A stretch of 64,000 nt of DNA from DATBLE01 sp963719325 (GTDB lineage Bacteria > Actinomycetota > Thermoleophilia > Gaiellales > Gaiellaceae), in contig CAVRBW010000022.1 of assembly GCA_963719325.1 (NCBI GenBank), positions 43,181-107,180 on the forward strand, read 5' to 3'. How positions within the stretch are numbered: the first letter of the stretch is position 1; every line of letters begins with the position of its first letter. This document shows positions 19,561 through 26,647 of this stretch, in pieces. The notes below the pieces were generated by a model. The model made no database searches and was not told where the DNA came from. It was given only the letters and a program-made list of their open reading frames with translations. The translations under genes were made by a program, and so were the position numbers.

Positions 19561-19911
19561 ATGCGCAGGAAGCGGATCGAGCCGGGCATCTGGCACTGGC
19601 CTGGCCGGCCGCGCGTCTTGATCGAGGATCCGGATCTCGAGTCGAGCCTGGCATCGGCCTGGGCGCTCAGGAGGGCCGGCTACACGGTGGCGATCTGCCG
19701 CGGCCCGGAGCCCGACGAGTACTGCCCGCTGGTCGGCCCGCACGACTGCGCCCTGGTCGCCGGCGCCGATCTGATCGTCTCCGGGGTCGGACAGGAGATC
19801 ACCGAGGCGGTTCGCCGGCGGCATCCCGGAAAGCCTGTGCTGCAGCCCTCGGCGCCCGAAACGCTCGTCGCCGCGGTCGACGCGGCCCTGGGCGAGCCGC
19901 CCGCCCGCTAG
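19561..19911 (+). CDS. Small protein with a degenerate receiver-like fold, unknown function
   Basis: The 116-residue protein has alternating strands and helices: RPRVLIEDPDLESSLASAWALRRAGYTVAICRGP...ADLIVSGVG...KPVLQPSAPETLVAAVDAAL. This resembles a response-regulator receiver in layout. The usual phosphoacceptor region is replaced by a cysteine-containing loop (CPLVGPHDCALVAG). A GGGAG ribosome binding site lies 13 bases upstream of the ATG. No partner kinase is adjacent. The fold statement is inference. Confidence 0.5.
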   Translation: MRRKRIEPGIWHWPGRPRVLIEDPDLESSLASAWALRRAGYTVAICRGPEPDEYCPLVGPHDCALVAGADLIVSGVGQEITEAVRRRHPGKPVLQPSAPETLVAAVDAALGEPPAR

Positions 19912-19991
19912 ACCGGTCGCCGCCCACGCCGTCGGGACGCACGCCGTCGACGATCAACTCGCCGGCGCAGAGCCGAAGGCAAAGGGGCTTC

Positions 19992-20265
19992 TTGCGAGCG
20001 GCACTCCTGGGGATGGTGGCCACCGGAGCAAGGTTGGCTCTCAATCTCCTGACCGGGATCCTGGTCGCGCGCACCCTCGGACCCGCAGGGCGCGACGCCC
20101 TGGCCGCGGCCCTCGCCGCGCCCCCGATCCCTGACCTGGCTGTTCGAGATGGGCTGCGGCGGCGCCGTGACCTACCACCAGGCCCGCCGGCCGCAGGATG
20201 CCCCGCGGCTGATCGCGACCTGGCTCGTCCTCTTCGTTCCGCTGGCGATCGCGGGTGCATGCTAG
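19992..20265 (+). pseudogene. Remnant of an oligosaccharide flippase (polysaccharide export, MATE/Wzx type)
   Basis: One frame gives ALLGMVATGARLALNLL then TGILVARTLGPAGRDALAAAL, the typical first helix region of a polysaccharide flippase. After about base 20128 the homology continues in another frame as LTWLFEMGCGGAVTYHQARR and LIATWLVLFVPLAIAG, ending at a TAG (20263-20265). Only about 90 of the expected 400-plus residues remain, broken by a frameshift. The stump abuts the 3' end of the next gene on the other strand, so the rest was probably lost by deletion. Confidence 0.6.
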
Positions 20266-20669
20266 CCGGCCTCGGACGCGCCGCCGGCAGCACGCTTCAG
20301 GAGCAGGAAGTCGTCGACCTGGAGGAATCTCAGCACCGGCCGGACAGGCGGAGGCACGAGTCGACGGCTCTCGTCGTGGCGGATCTCGGGCGACGCCAGC
20401 CGCAGTCGGCGGCCGCGCGTGACCAATTCACACCCGCCTGCCGCCCGGACGTTCTTCACCCACTCTGAGTCCGTGCCGTAGGTCAGTGCGACTGCGTATC
20501 CGTCGCCGGCCTCGAACACGTTGACCGGGGTTCGATACTCCCGCTTCGACGTTCGACCGCTGTGGACGATCACCCCGAAACCCGGGAGCCGGGCCGCGAA
20601 CGGCCCGGTCAACCGATTCGTGACGAGCAGATTGAAGCGCGCGATGCGCCTCCCGAGACGCGGACTCAT
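20262..20669 (-). CDS. Nitroreductase family deazaflavin-dependent oxidoreductase
   Basis: The 135-residue protein matches the Ddn-type split-barrel family: GFGVIVHSGRTSKREYRTPVNVFEAGDGYAVALTYGTDSEWVKNVRAAGGCELVTRGRRLRL. Family members use the deazaflavin F420 to reduce quinones or nitro compounds. This would imply that the host makes F420, common in Actinobacteria and Thermoleophilia, but no F420 synthesis gene is in the window. Its 3' end overlaps the flippase remnant by four bases. A strong GC hairpin lies upstream, between it and the MFS gene. Confidence 0.75.
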   Translation of the reverse strand: MSPRLGRRIARFNLLVTNRLTGPFAARLPGFGVIVHSGRTSKREYRTPVNVFEAGDGYAVALTYGTDSEWVKNVRAAGGCELVTRGRRLRLASPEIRHDESRRLVPPPVRPVLRFLQVDDFLLLKRAAGGASEAG

Positions 20670-20681
20670 CGACCCAAGGTA

Positions 20682-20723
20682 GCGGGCGGCCGGCCGAATG
20701 GACCCGGCCGGCCGGCCGCCCGC
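20682..20723 (-). terminator. Strong GC hairpin downstream of the MFS gene
   Basis: A perfect 15-bp stem (20682-20696 with 20709-20723) made of GGCC-rich sequence lies between the MFS stop and the nitroreductase start. There is no T-run, but it is a plausible transcription terminator for the pump gene. Confidence 0.5.
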
Positions 20724-20732
20724 CCAGCGCGT

Positions 20733-22181
20733 CTAGGCTGCGACGTCGAGCACCGGCTCCGCGTCCGCCGGGACGGGGGCCTGCTCGAGTTCGCCTCGCC
20801 GGATCAGGGTCAGCGCGGCGACGATCCCGACCGCCGCGATCCCGACCCCGGCGAGGAACGCCGCGGTGAAGCCGTCGACGAGCGCCGCCGACTGCGCCAC
20901 GCCCGCCGACACCTTGTCGGCGGTCCGGGACGTCGCGATCGTCGAGAGCGCCGCGATGCCGAGCGCCCCGCCAATCTGCTGCGACGTGTTGAACAACCCG
21001 GAGGCAAGGCCCGCCTCGGCCGGCTGCACCCCGGCGAGCGCGGCGATCGAGATCGGCACGAACGAGAAGCCGATGCCGAACCCGACCAGCAGGAACCCCG
21101 GCAGCAGGTCGCCCGCATACGTGCCGCCAACCGAGACCTGGGTGAAGTAGACGAGGCCGCCGGTCAGAGCCGTCATTCCCACGACGAGCACCGGCTTTAC
21201 CCCGATGCGCGTCACGACCTGCGCGGCCACCGCCGACCAGAGAATCGCGGTCCCGGCAACCGCCAGGTACGCGACGCCTGACTTCATCGCCGAATAGCCG
21301 AGCACCTGCTGCATGTACAGCGTCAGCATCAGGAACATCGAAAACAACGCGGTGCCCAGGATGAAGCCGGCAACGTTCGCCCCGGCGATCGTCCTGGTGC
21401 GGAGGAGGCCGAACCGCATCAGCGGCTCGGCGTGGCGCTGCTCCCACGCGACGAAGCCGGCGAGGAGGGCGACCGCCACAGCGAAGAACGCGAGGGTCTG
21501 GCCGGCAAGCCAGCCGTCCTGCCCCGCCTTCGTGATCGCGTAGACGAGCGACGAGAGACCGCCCGTGACGAGCACCGCGCCCGGAACGTCGAACGACTTG
21601 ACGTGCGCGTCGCGGCTCTCCGTGAGCAGGAAGGGAGTCAGCACGAACGCGGCCGTGCCAACCGGGACGTTGACGAAGAAGATCCACTCCCAGCTGAGCG
21701 CGTCCGTGAGCACTCCGCCGAGCAGCACTCCTGCTGCGGCTCCGAAGCCGCCGACGGCGCCCCAGACGCCGAGTGCGACGTTCCGCTCACGACCCTCGAG
21801 GAACGTCGTCGAGAGAATCGACAGTGCGGCCGGACTGATGATCGCGGCCCCGAGCCCCTGGAGCGAGCGCGCGGCGATCAGCGAGGCCTCCGACCACGCC
21901 AGGCCGGCAAGCAGCGACGCGACCGTGAAGACGACGATCCCCACCAGGAAGATCCGCCGCCGGCCGAGGAGGTCGGCGGCCCGCCCGCCGAGCAGCAGGA
22001 AGCCGCCGAAGACGAGGGCGTACGCGCTGATCACCCACTGAAGATCCTGCTGGGAGAATCCGAGGTCGACCTTGATCGAGGGCAACGCGACGTTGACGAT
22101 CGCGATGTCCAGGACGACCATGAACTGGACGGCGCTCAGCAGCGCCAGCGCCAGCCATTTGCGTCGTTCCGAAGTCACCAT
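20733..22181 (-). CDS. MFS multidrug efflux transporter, DHA2 (EmrB/QacA) family
   Basis: The 482-residue membrane protein has about 14 hydrophobic segments. It opens with KWLALALLSAVQFMVVLDIAIVNVALPSI, then motif A (GGRAADLLGRRR) and the antiporter motif region (GAAAGVLLGGVLTDALSWEWIFFVNVPVG). This is the DHA2 drug:proton antiporter layout. It is divergent from an HxlR-type regulator and shares a 112-bp promoter region containing ACTTG-N7-CAAGT. An AAGGAAA ribosome binding site precedes the ATG. A close relative with a different regulator lies at 59323-60801. Confidence 0.9.
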   Translation of the reverse strand: MVTSERRKWLALALLSAVQFMVVLDIAIVNVALPSIKVDLGFSQQDLQWVISAYALVFGGFLLLGGRAADLLGRRRIFLVGIVVFTVASLLAGLAWSEASLIAARSLQGLGAAIISPAALSILSTTFLEGRERNVALGVWGAVGGFGAAAGVLLGGVLTDALSWEWIFFVNVPVGTAAFVLTPFLLTESRDAHVKSFDVPGAVLVTGGLSSLVYAITKAGQDGWLAGQTLAFFAVAVALLAGFVAWEQRHAEPLMRFGLLRTRTIAGANVAGFILGTALFSMFLMLTLYMQQVLGYSAMKSGVAYLAVAGTAILWSAVAAQVVTRIGVKPVLVVGMTALTGGLVYFTQVSVGGTYAGDLLPGFLLVGFGIGFSFVPISIAALAGVQPAEAGLASGLFNTSQQIGGALGIAALSTIATSRTADKVSAGVAQSAALVDGFTAAFLAGVGIAAVGIVAALTLIRRGELEQAPVPADAEPVLDVAA

Positions 22182-22235
22182 TCTGGGCGTTTCCTTTCGC
22201 TGTCGTAGGTCGTTGCTTGCACCTTAGCAGCGCTC

Positions 22236-22252
22236 ACTTGTGTTTTGCAAGT
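22236..22252 (+). promoter_or_regulatory. Operator-like inverted repeat in the MFS/HxlR divergent promoter
   Basis: ACTTG-TGTTTTG-CAAGT is a 5-bp inverted repeat with a 7-base spacer, followed by a looser ACTT-N9-AAGT at 22257-22273. Both lie upstream of the regulator's TACACT box, as expected for an HxlR-type dimer site controlling both genes. Confidence 0.55.
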
Positions 22253-22281
22253 ATCGACTTCACAACAGCAAGTGATCGCGC

Positions 22282-22287
22282 TACACT
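22282..22287 (+). promoter_or_regulatory. -10 element for the HxlR-type regulator
   Basis: TACACT lies six bases before the ATG at 22294, which makes the nearby in-frame GTG at 22288 unlikely and indicates a leaderless transcript. Confidence 0.55.
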
Positions 22288-22293
22288 GTGCGC

Positions 22294-22911
22294 ATGCGGA
22301 AGCACTACGACCAGTACTGTCCGATCGCGCGCGCACTCGATCTGGTGGGCGAGCGCTGGGCGCTCCTCGTCATCCGCGAGTTGATGCACGGCCCGAAGCG
22401 CTACACAGATCTGGCCGATCATCTCCCAGGGATCGGAACGAACATTCTCGCCGCGCGCCTCCGAGACCTCGAAGCTGCAGGCCTCGTCACGAAGCGGAAG
22501 CTGCCGCCTCCGGCCGCCTCCCAGGTCTACGAGCTCACCGAATACGGACACGGCCTCAAGAAGGCGATGCGTGAGCTCGCACTCTGGGGTGCCCGCTCGC
22601 TCGGCCCGCCGACGGATGAGGATGAGCTCTTCCCGGGCTGGCTCGAGAACGCCGTGGACGTGGTGCTCGCTCCGATTGCGCCGCCGGGTCGCTTCGAGTT
22701 CCGGGTGCGCGACGAGGTCGCCTCGCTCGTCGACGGCGAGGCGTCGTCAGGCTCGATCGACGATCCCGACGTCGTCGTCGAGGGCGATCCGGAGGGGTTC
22801 TACTATCTCGTCGTCGACCACAACCTCGACCGGGTGAGGATCGAGGGCAATCGCAAGCTCGTCGACCAGCTGCTTGCGCCGCCGGCGGCCGAGCTCGCAG
22901 CCTCCGCCTAG
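22294..22911 (+). CDS. HxlR family transcriptional regulator with a C-terminal SCP2-like domain
   Basis: The 205-residue protein has an HxlR winged helix (about 1-100: YCPIARALDLVGERWALLVIRELMHGPKRYTDL...ILAARLRDLEAAGLV). About 90 further residues (FEFRVRDEVASLVDGEAS...DPDVVVEGDPEGFYYLVV) resemble an SCP2/sterol-carrier-like ligand pocket. Plain HxlR proteins are about 110-120 residues. The extra domain may sense the molecule exported by the divergent MFS pump. Autoregulation is suggested by the inverted repeat just upstream of its own promoter. Confidence 0.82.
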   Translation: MRKHYDQYCPIARALDLVGERWALLVIRELMHGPKRYTDLADHLPGIGTNILAARLRDLEAAGLVTKRKLPPPAASQVYELTEYGHGLKKAMRELALWGARSLGPPTDEDELFPGWLENAVDVVLAPIAPPGRFEFRVRDEVASLVDGEASSGSIDDPDVVVEGDPEGFYYLVVDHNLDRVRIEGNRKLVDQLLAPPAAELAASA

Positions 22912-22984
22912 TCTTCTCGGAGCGATGATTCTCGCCGCGCGGGGCGGTCGTAGCCTCGATGGCCGCAACTGGCATCCTGGAGAC

Positions 22985-23884
22985 ATGAGCGCCCAGCTCG
23001 CCATCCGCCTGCGCGGAGTCGTCAAGCGCTACGGCCCGATCACGGCCGTGAACGGGCTCGACCTCGACGTGCCCCAGGGCACGTGTGTCGGGCTGCTCGG
23101 GCCGAACGGCGCCGGCAAGTCGACCACGATGCGGCTCCTCACCGCGCAGGCGATCGCGGACGAGGGCGAGCTCGAAGTCCTCGGCTTCCGCCTACCCGAG
23201 GAGTCGAAGCAGGCTCGCGCGCTCTGCGGCGTCTCACCACAGCTCGACAACCTCGACGTCACGCTGACGGTCGAGCAGAACCTGCGCGTCTTCTCGCACC
23301 TCTACCGGATCCCGCATCACGAGCGCCACGCGGCGATCGAACGCGCGATCGAGATCGCGAACCTCGGCGAACGGCGGGACTCGCGGGTGGACAAGCTCTC
23401 CGGCGGCATGCGACGGCGACTGCTCATTGCCAGGGCGCTCGTCCACCGTCCGCGCCTGCTCCTGCTCGACGAGCCGACGGTCGGGCTCGATCCTCAGGTC
23501 CGCCAGGAGCTCTGGGCGTTGATCGACCTTCTCAGGGCGGAGGGAACGACGATCCTGATGTCGACGCACTACATCGAGGAGGCCCAGCGCCTCGCCGATA
23601 CGGTCCTGATCATGTCGCATGGGCGAGCGGTGGCCGCGGGGCCGCCCGCGGACCTCGTCGCCGAGCACGCCGGCCGCGAAGCGGTGGAGGTGTACGGGCC
23701 GCCCGAGACCCTGGCCGAGGTCGAGACCGCCGCGCAGGACGCGGGGCTTCGCACCCGGCGCACGGGGACGAGCGTCTCGGTGCTCGGAGTCGACGGCGCC
23801 GACGGGCGTGCGCCTCAGGGAGAGCGCCGCCCGGCCAACCTGGAGGACGTCTTCGTGCTGCTCACCGGGGAGCAGATCGACTAG
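22985..23884 (+). CDS. ABC exporter ATP-binding protein (DrrA/NodI type)
   Basis: The 299-residue ATPase has Walker A GPNGAGKST, signature LSGGMRRRLLIARAL, Walker B LLLLDEPTVGLD and switch STHYIEEAQ. The long C-terminal extension (VYGPPETLAEVETAAQ...ANLEDVFVLLTG) is typical of DrrA/NodI-type exporters of drugs or lipooligosaccharides. The next gene, its permease, overlaps or follows within about 20 bases. Substrate unknown. Confidence 0.87.
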   Translation: MSAQLAIRLRGVVKRYGPITAVNGLDLDVPQGTCVGLLGPNGAGKSTTMRLLTAQAIADEGELEVLGFRLPEESKQARALCGVSPQLDNLDVTLTVEQNLRVFSHLYRIPHHERHAAIERAIEIANLGERRDSRVDKLSGGMRRRLLIARALVHRPRLLLLDEPTVGLDPQVRQELWALIDLLRAEGTTILMSTHYIEEAQRLADTVLIMSHGRAVAAGPPADLVAEHAGREAVEVYGPPETLAEVETAAQDAGLRTRRTGTSVSVLGVDGADGRAPQGERRPANLEDVFVLLTGEQID

Positions 23885-23904
23885 TGCTCGGACGGAGCAC
23901 CGAC

Positions 23905-24702
23905 ATGGTCATGTCCGTTCCCCGCGCCGCCAGGCTCGGTCGCCTGGAGCGACCGGCGATTACCGGCGTGCTGGTCCGCGAGGTGATCAACTACTCCTCG
24001 TACTGGCGGTCGGCGACCTTCTCGTCGACGGTCGAGCCGACGATCTACCTGCTTGCCTTCGGCTTCGGCTTCGGCTCCCTCGTCAGCAAGATCGGCGGCT
24101 ACGACTACGTCGAGTTCGTCGGCACCGGGACGGTCGCCACCGCGGTGCTGTTCTCGAGCGCGTTCCCGGCGATGTTCGGAACGTTCGTCAAGTACCAGTT
24201 CCAGCGCACCTACGACGCGATCCTCGCGGCGCCCGTCGACACGGAGGAGCTGGTCACCGCCGAGGCGTTGTGGATGGCGATGCGGGCAGGCGTCTACGGC
24301 TGCGTGCCCCTGCTGGTCGCGATTGCGTTCGGCCTCGATCCCGCGTGGGGCATGCTCACCGTTCCGCTGGTCGCCTTCACCGCCGGCTTCGGCTGGGCGT
24401 GCTTCGGGATCGCGGTCGCCGGTTACGCGAAGTCGATCGAGAACTTCAGCTACATCGTCAGCGCCGTGCTCACCCCGCTCTTTCTCGTCGCGGGCACATT
24501 CTTCCCGCTCGACCGGCTCCCGAAATGGGCGCAGGTCCTCGGTGAGATCAACCCGCTCCACCACACGGTCCAGCTCGTCCGCGACGCCGCCTTCGGCTGG
24601 AGCGGCTGGGTCGATCTCGCCCGCGTCGCCGCGCTCCTGTTCTTCGGCCTCTCCGTCTGGCGCATCGCGATTCACGCGATGACGCGCAAGCTGATCGACT
24701 GA
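23905..24702 (+). CDS. ABC-2 type permease (NodJ/DrrB type)
   Basis: The permease of about 265 residues has six hydrophobic segments and the ABC-2 family features FQRTYDAILAAPVDTEELVTAEALWMAMRAG and TPLFLVAGTFFPLDRLPKWAQVLGEINPLHHTVQLVRDA. The ATG at 23905 is preferred over the GTG at 23884 because a GGAG at 23894-23897 sits seven bases before it. It forms an exporter with the preceding ATPase. NodJ resemblance suggests an amphipathic or lipid-linked substrate, which is not proven. Confidence 0.85.
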   Translation: MVMSVPRAARLGRLERPAITGVLVREVINYSSYWRSATFSSTVEPTIYLLAFGFGFGSLVSKIGGYDYVEFVGTGTVATAVLFSSAFPAMFGTFVKYQFQRTYDAILAAPVDTEELVTAEALWMAMRAGVYGCVPLLVAIAFGLDPAWGMLTVPLVAFTAGFGWACFGIAVAGYAKSIENFSYIVSAVLTPLFLVAGTFFPLDRLPKWAQVLGEINPLHHTVQLVRDAAFGWSGWVDLARVAALLFFGLSVWRIAIHAMTRKLID

Positions 24703-24755
24703 GCAATTCGACCGATCGCCAAAGGATCGGCGACCGCTTGAGCGAAAAGGTCGGC

Positions 24756-24817
24756 GGGGGCGGGCCTGCGGCCTGGCGATTGCCTCTCCCTGAGCCAGGC
24801 AGTCACAGCCCGCCCCC
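24756..24817. other. Nested stem-loop between convergent genes
   Basis: An outer perfect 10-bp stem (GGGGGCGGGC with GCCCGCCCCC) encloses an inner perfect 7-bp stem (GCCTGGC 24771-24777 with GCCAGGC 24794-24800). It lies between the convergent ABC permease and the helical protein gene. It may be a bidirectional terminator or a small structured RNA. Confidence 0.45.
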
Positions 24818-24900
24818 AGCCTCTCTGCAGTCATCGTGGTCCGGACCGGGACGAACGGCGTCCCCCGTTCGAGGGATCCGACGCTCGATGGTTGATCGGT

Positions 24901-25260
24901 CTACGAGTGCCTCTGCTCGAGAGCGAGGTCCTCGGCGAGGGTCTGCGTCTCGCGCAGGCGCCTGCGCGCTCGCGGCCCGAGATCGAGCGTCTCTTCGGTG
25001 TGACGGACCGACTCGAGAATGTCGCCTGCCAGACGATGCAGCTCCTGGATCTCCTCGCGCACGGCGATCTCCTGCATGAGCGAGCTTTCTCGCAAGGCCC
25101 GCGCGCAGACGAGGAAGCCGAGCGCCATGACCTGATCGGTGCCCTCCGGCCCTTTCGTGCCGCGGTAGACCCCGATCAGCCGCTCGATCAGCTCGTCGAC
25201 GTCCGTCCGTGTGTCGGCGAGCGCTTCGTGGAGAACACCGAGGATCGTCTCCCGCGGCAT
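24901..25260 (-). CDS. Small helical protein of unknown function
   Basis: The 119-residue, almost entirely helical protein (MPRETILGVLHEALADTRTDVDELIERLIGVYRG...RHTEETLDLGPRARRRLRETQTLAEDLALEQRHS) has heptad-like leucine spacing in its C-terminal half. The ATG at 25260 is chosen over an upstream start at 25281 because GGGAGG sits about ten bases before it. No family is recognised. Confidence 0.6.
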   Translation of the reverse strand: MPRETILGVLHEALADTRTDVDELIERLIGVYRGTKGPEGTDQVMALGFLVCARALRESSLMQEIAVREEIQELHRLAGDILESVRHTEETLDLGPRARRRLRETQTLAEDLALEQRHS

Positions 25261-25375
25261 CTGTCCCGAACCTCCCGTCACTTCACGCAGCCTGCGAACC
25301 TGGTCCCCACAGCGTGTGGATGCCGTGTGGAGAACCTGTGAGCCGCGTTCGACTTACCTTCACCAACCGGATCAC

Positions 25376-25399
25376 CCTATCCCGTCACCGCCGGATAGG
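25376..25399. repeat. 7-bp inverted repeat CCTATCC-N10-GGATAGG
   Basis: A perfect inverted repeat in the 206-base region between two divergently transcribed small genes. It could be an operator for either. No regulator gene is adjacent. The rest of this intergenic stretch shows no recognisable feature. Confidence 0.35.
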
Positions 25400-25466
25400 A
25401 ACGGAGCCGCCCTTGCGTGGTCCGCAAAGAGCGAAAAGTCTCGGCATGGCTGTACCGTGCCGGGCT

Positions 25467-25724
25467 ATGGAGCCCTGGAGCGTCGAGCTGATCGAGGCCC
25501 GCGTGCACGCCATCGAGAACGAATTCACGGGTGACGAGTTCGTGGCTGCGGTGGTGCGGTTCGGCCGCGAGGAGCTCGACGCCTCTGGGCGGAGAGTCTT
25601 GCACGACGTGCTGATGAAGCGTGCGAACCTTCCCGGCTGGATCGCCGCGACGGCGCGCGAGCGCAAGGGCGAGGGCTGGATGCGCCGCATGCGCGAAGGG
25701 CGCCTGCGGCGCCCGCCGAGCTAA
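25467..25724 (+). CDS. Small basic protein of unknown function
   Basis: The 85-residue protein (MEPWSVELIEARVHAIENEFTG...) ends in a strongly basic tail (MRRMREGRLRRPPS). The ATG at 25467 is preferred over the one at 25446 because TACCGT at 25453-25458 fits a -10 box eight bases upstream, matching the leaderless pattern of the window. No family is recognised. Confidence 0.55.
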   Translation: MEPWSVELIEARVHAIENEFTGDEFVAAVVRFGREELDASGRRVLHDVLMKRANLPGWIAATARERKGEGWMRRMREGRLRRPPS

Positions 25725-25739
25725 GGGGCTGCGCGCTCG

Positions 25740-26297
25740 TCACGCGGCGGCCCTCGAGCGCCGGAAGAGGGAACGCCAGAGGGCGCCGAGGAGTAGCCGG
25801 AAGCCGCCGACCGGCGCAGCCCCGACCGCCGGTTCGTGGGCCGGCGACTCCGAGTCAGCGAGCTTGTGGGCAAGGCAACGGGCGAACTGCGCCGTCAGCC
25901 GAGCGGCGACGTCGGCGACGACGCCCCGTCCGTATTGGGCGACGGCGCCCCGGAGCGCCAGCTCGGTGACGATGTCGACCCTCGTGCCGCTTCCCGTCTC
26001 AGCGAGCGTCGACTCGATCGTCGCCGCGGCGCTGCCGCGCCCCTTGGCCTCTCGCGCCTCGACGCCGAGCATCACACGCCGGTCGGCCTCGCCCATCTGT
26101 TCGCGCACGACGTCGGCCAGAAACTGGAGCGCGATCGGTCCCAGCTTCACGTGCAGCTTCGCCTTCCACGCATTCTCGGCGACGATCTCGACCAATTCGG
26201 CGCCGGGCATGCACGGGACGATGCTGGGCACGTCGTTCAGCAGGCGCCAGGCCTGCTCGGGCGAGGCGGGGACTTCGAAGCTGTTCTCGAGTCGCAT
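25740..26297 (-). CDS. CoxG-like SRPBCC protein (Mo-hydroxylase accessory)
   Basis: The 185-residue protein matches the carbon monoxide dehydrogenase subunit G family: MRLENSFEVPASPEQAWRLLNDVPSIVPCMPGAELVEI, then KLGPIALQFLADVV. A flexible segment and a hydrophobic-basic C-terminus (FRLLLGALWRSLFRR) follow, which could dock to the membrane. CoxG proteins help assemble or anchor molybdenum hydroxylases of the CO dehydrogenase/xanthine dehydrogenase class. It is the last gene of the minus-strand operon that encodes such an enzyme, so that is its probable client. Its ATG overlaps the lipoprotein stop. Confidence 0.8.
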   Translation of the reverse strand: MRLENSFEVPASPEQAWRLLNDVPSIVPCMPGAELVEIVAENAWKAKLHVKLGPIALQFLADVVREQMGEADRRVMLGVEAREAKGRGSAAATIESTLAETGSGTRVDIVTELALRGAVAQYGRGVVADVAARLTAQFARCLAHKLADSESPAHEPAVGAAPVGGFRLLLGALWRSLFRRSRAAA

Positions 26298-26647
26298 CAG
26301 GAGGTGACGATCGTGGCCGGCGGCGCGCGATTGTCCCGCTGGCAGGGAATCGCCGAATCCTGGTGGTCGCTGTAGAGCTTCCCGTGCCTGAGCACGATGC
26401 AATAGGCCTCGATGTGCGGATCGCCGAAGTTGACGTTGCACCGGACGACGGACTCCCCTTCGAACGACCTGCCGGTCCGGAGGCAGGCGACCCAGTGATA
26501 GGTCAGATGCTTTCCCTGGAGGTACTCGACCATCATCTTCCGCGCGACCTGCGGCGTCGTCGCCTCGTACACCGGCGCGCTGCTGCTGCTGCCGCACCCC
26601 ACCAGCAGGACGAGGATGAGCGGTGCCACTCCGATCGCGACCCTCAT
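26297..26647 (-). CDS. Small lipoprotein of unknown function
   Basis: The 116-residue protein has a lipoprotein signal peptide ending in a lipobox (LILVLLVGCGSS). The mature part has four cysteines (ACLRTG, VVRCNVNFG, AYCIVLRH, IPCQRD), likely two disulfides. It overlaps the alcohol dehydrogenase stop (ATGA) and the CoxG start (TGATG), so it is embedded in the operon. A role in the pathway is not evident. Confidence 0.65.
   Translation of the reverse strand: MRVAIGVAPLILVLLVGCGSSSSAPVYEATTPQVARKMMVEYLQGKHLTYHWVACLRTGRSFEGESVVRCNVNFGDPHIEAYCIVLRHGKLYSDHQDSAIPCQRDNRAPPATIVTS

Noticed and set aside
19433..19654. Minus-strand small gene containing MIRIDYDDVQPRD
   Set aside because: It overlaps two plus-strand genes, lacks a ribosome binding site or -10 box in the right place, and its N-terminal half is a typical Arg/Ser shadow.
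24756..24817. Known riboswitch class for the nested stems
   Set aside because: No conserved core motif of any riboswitch I know is visible and no gene lies directly downstream in sense orientation.
25303..25340. DnaA-box-like sequences (TGTGGATGC, TGTGGAGAA) suggesting an origin
   Set aside because: Only two imperfect boxes, no AT-rich unwinding region and no dnaA, dnaN or parAB genes nearby.
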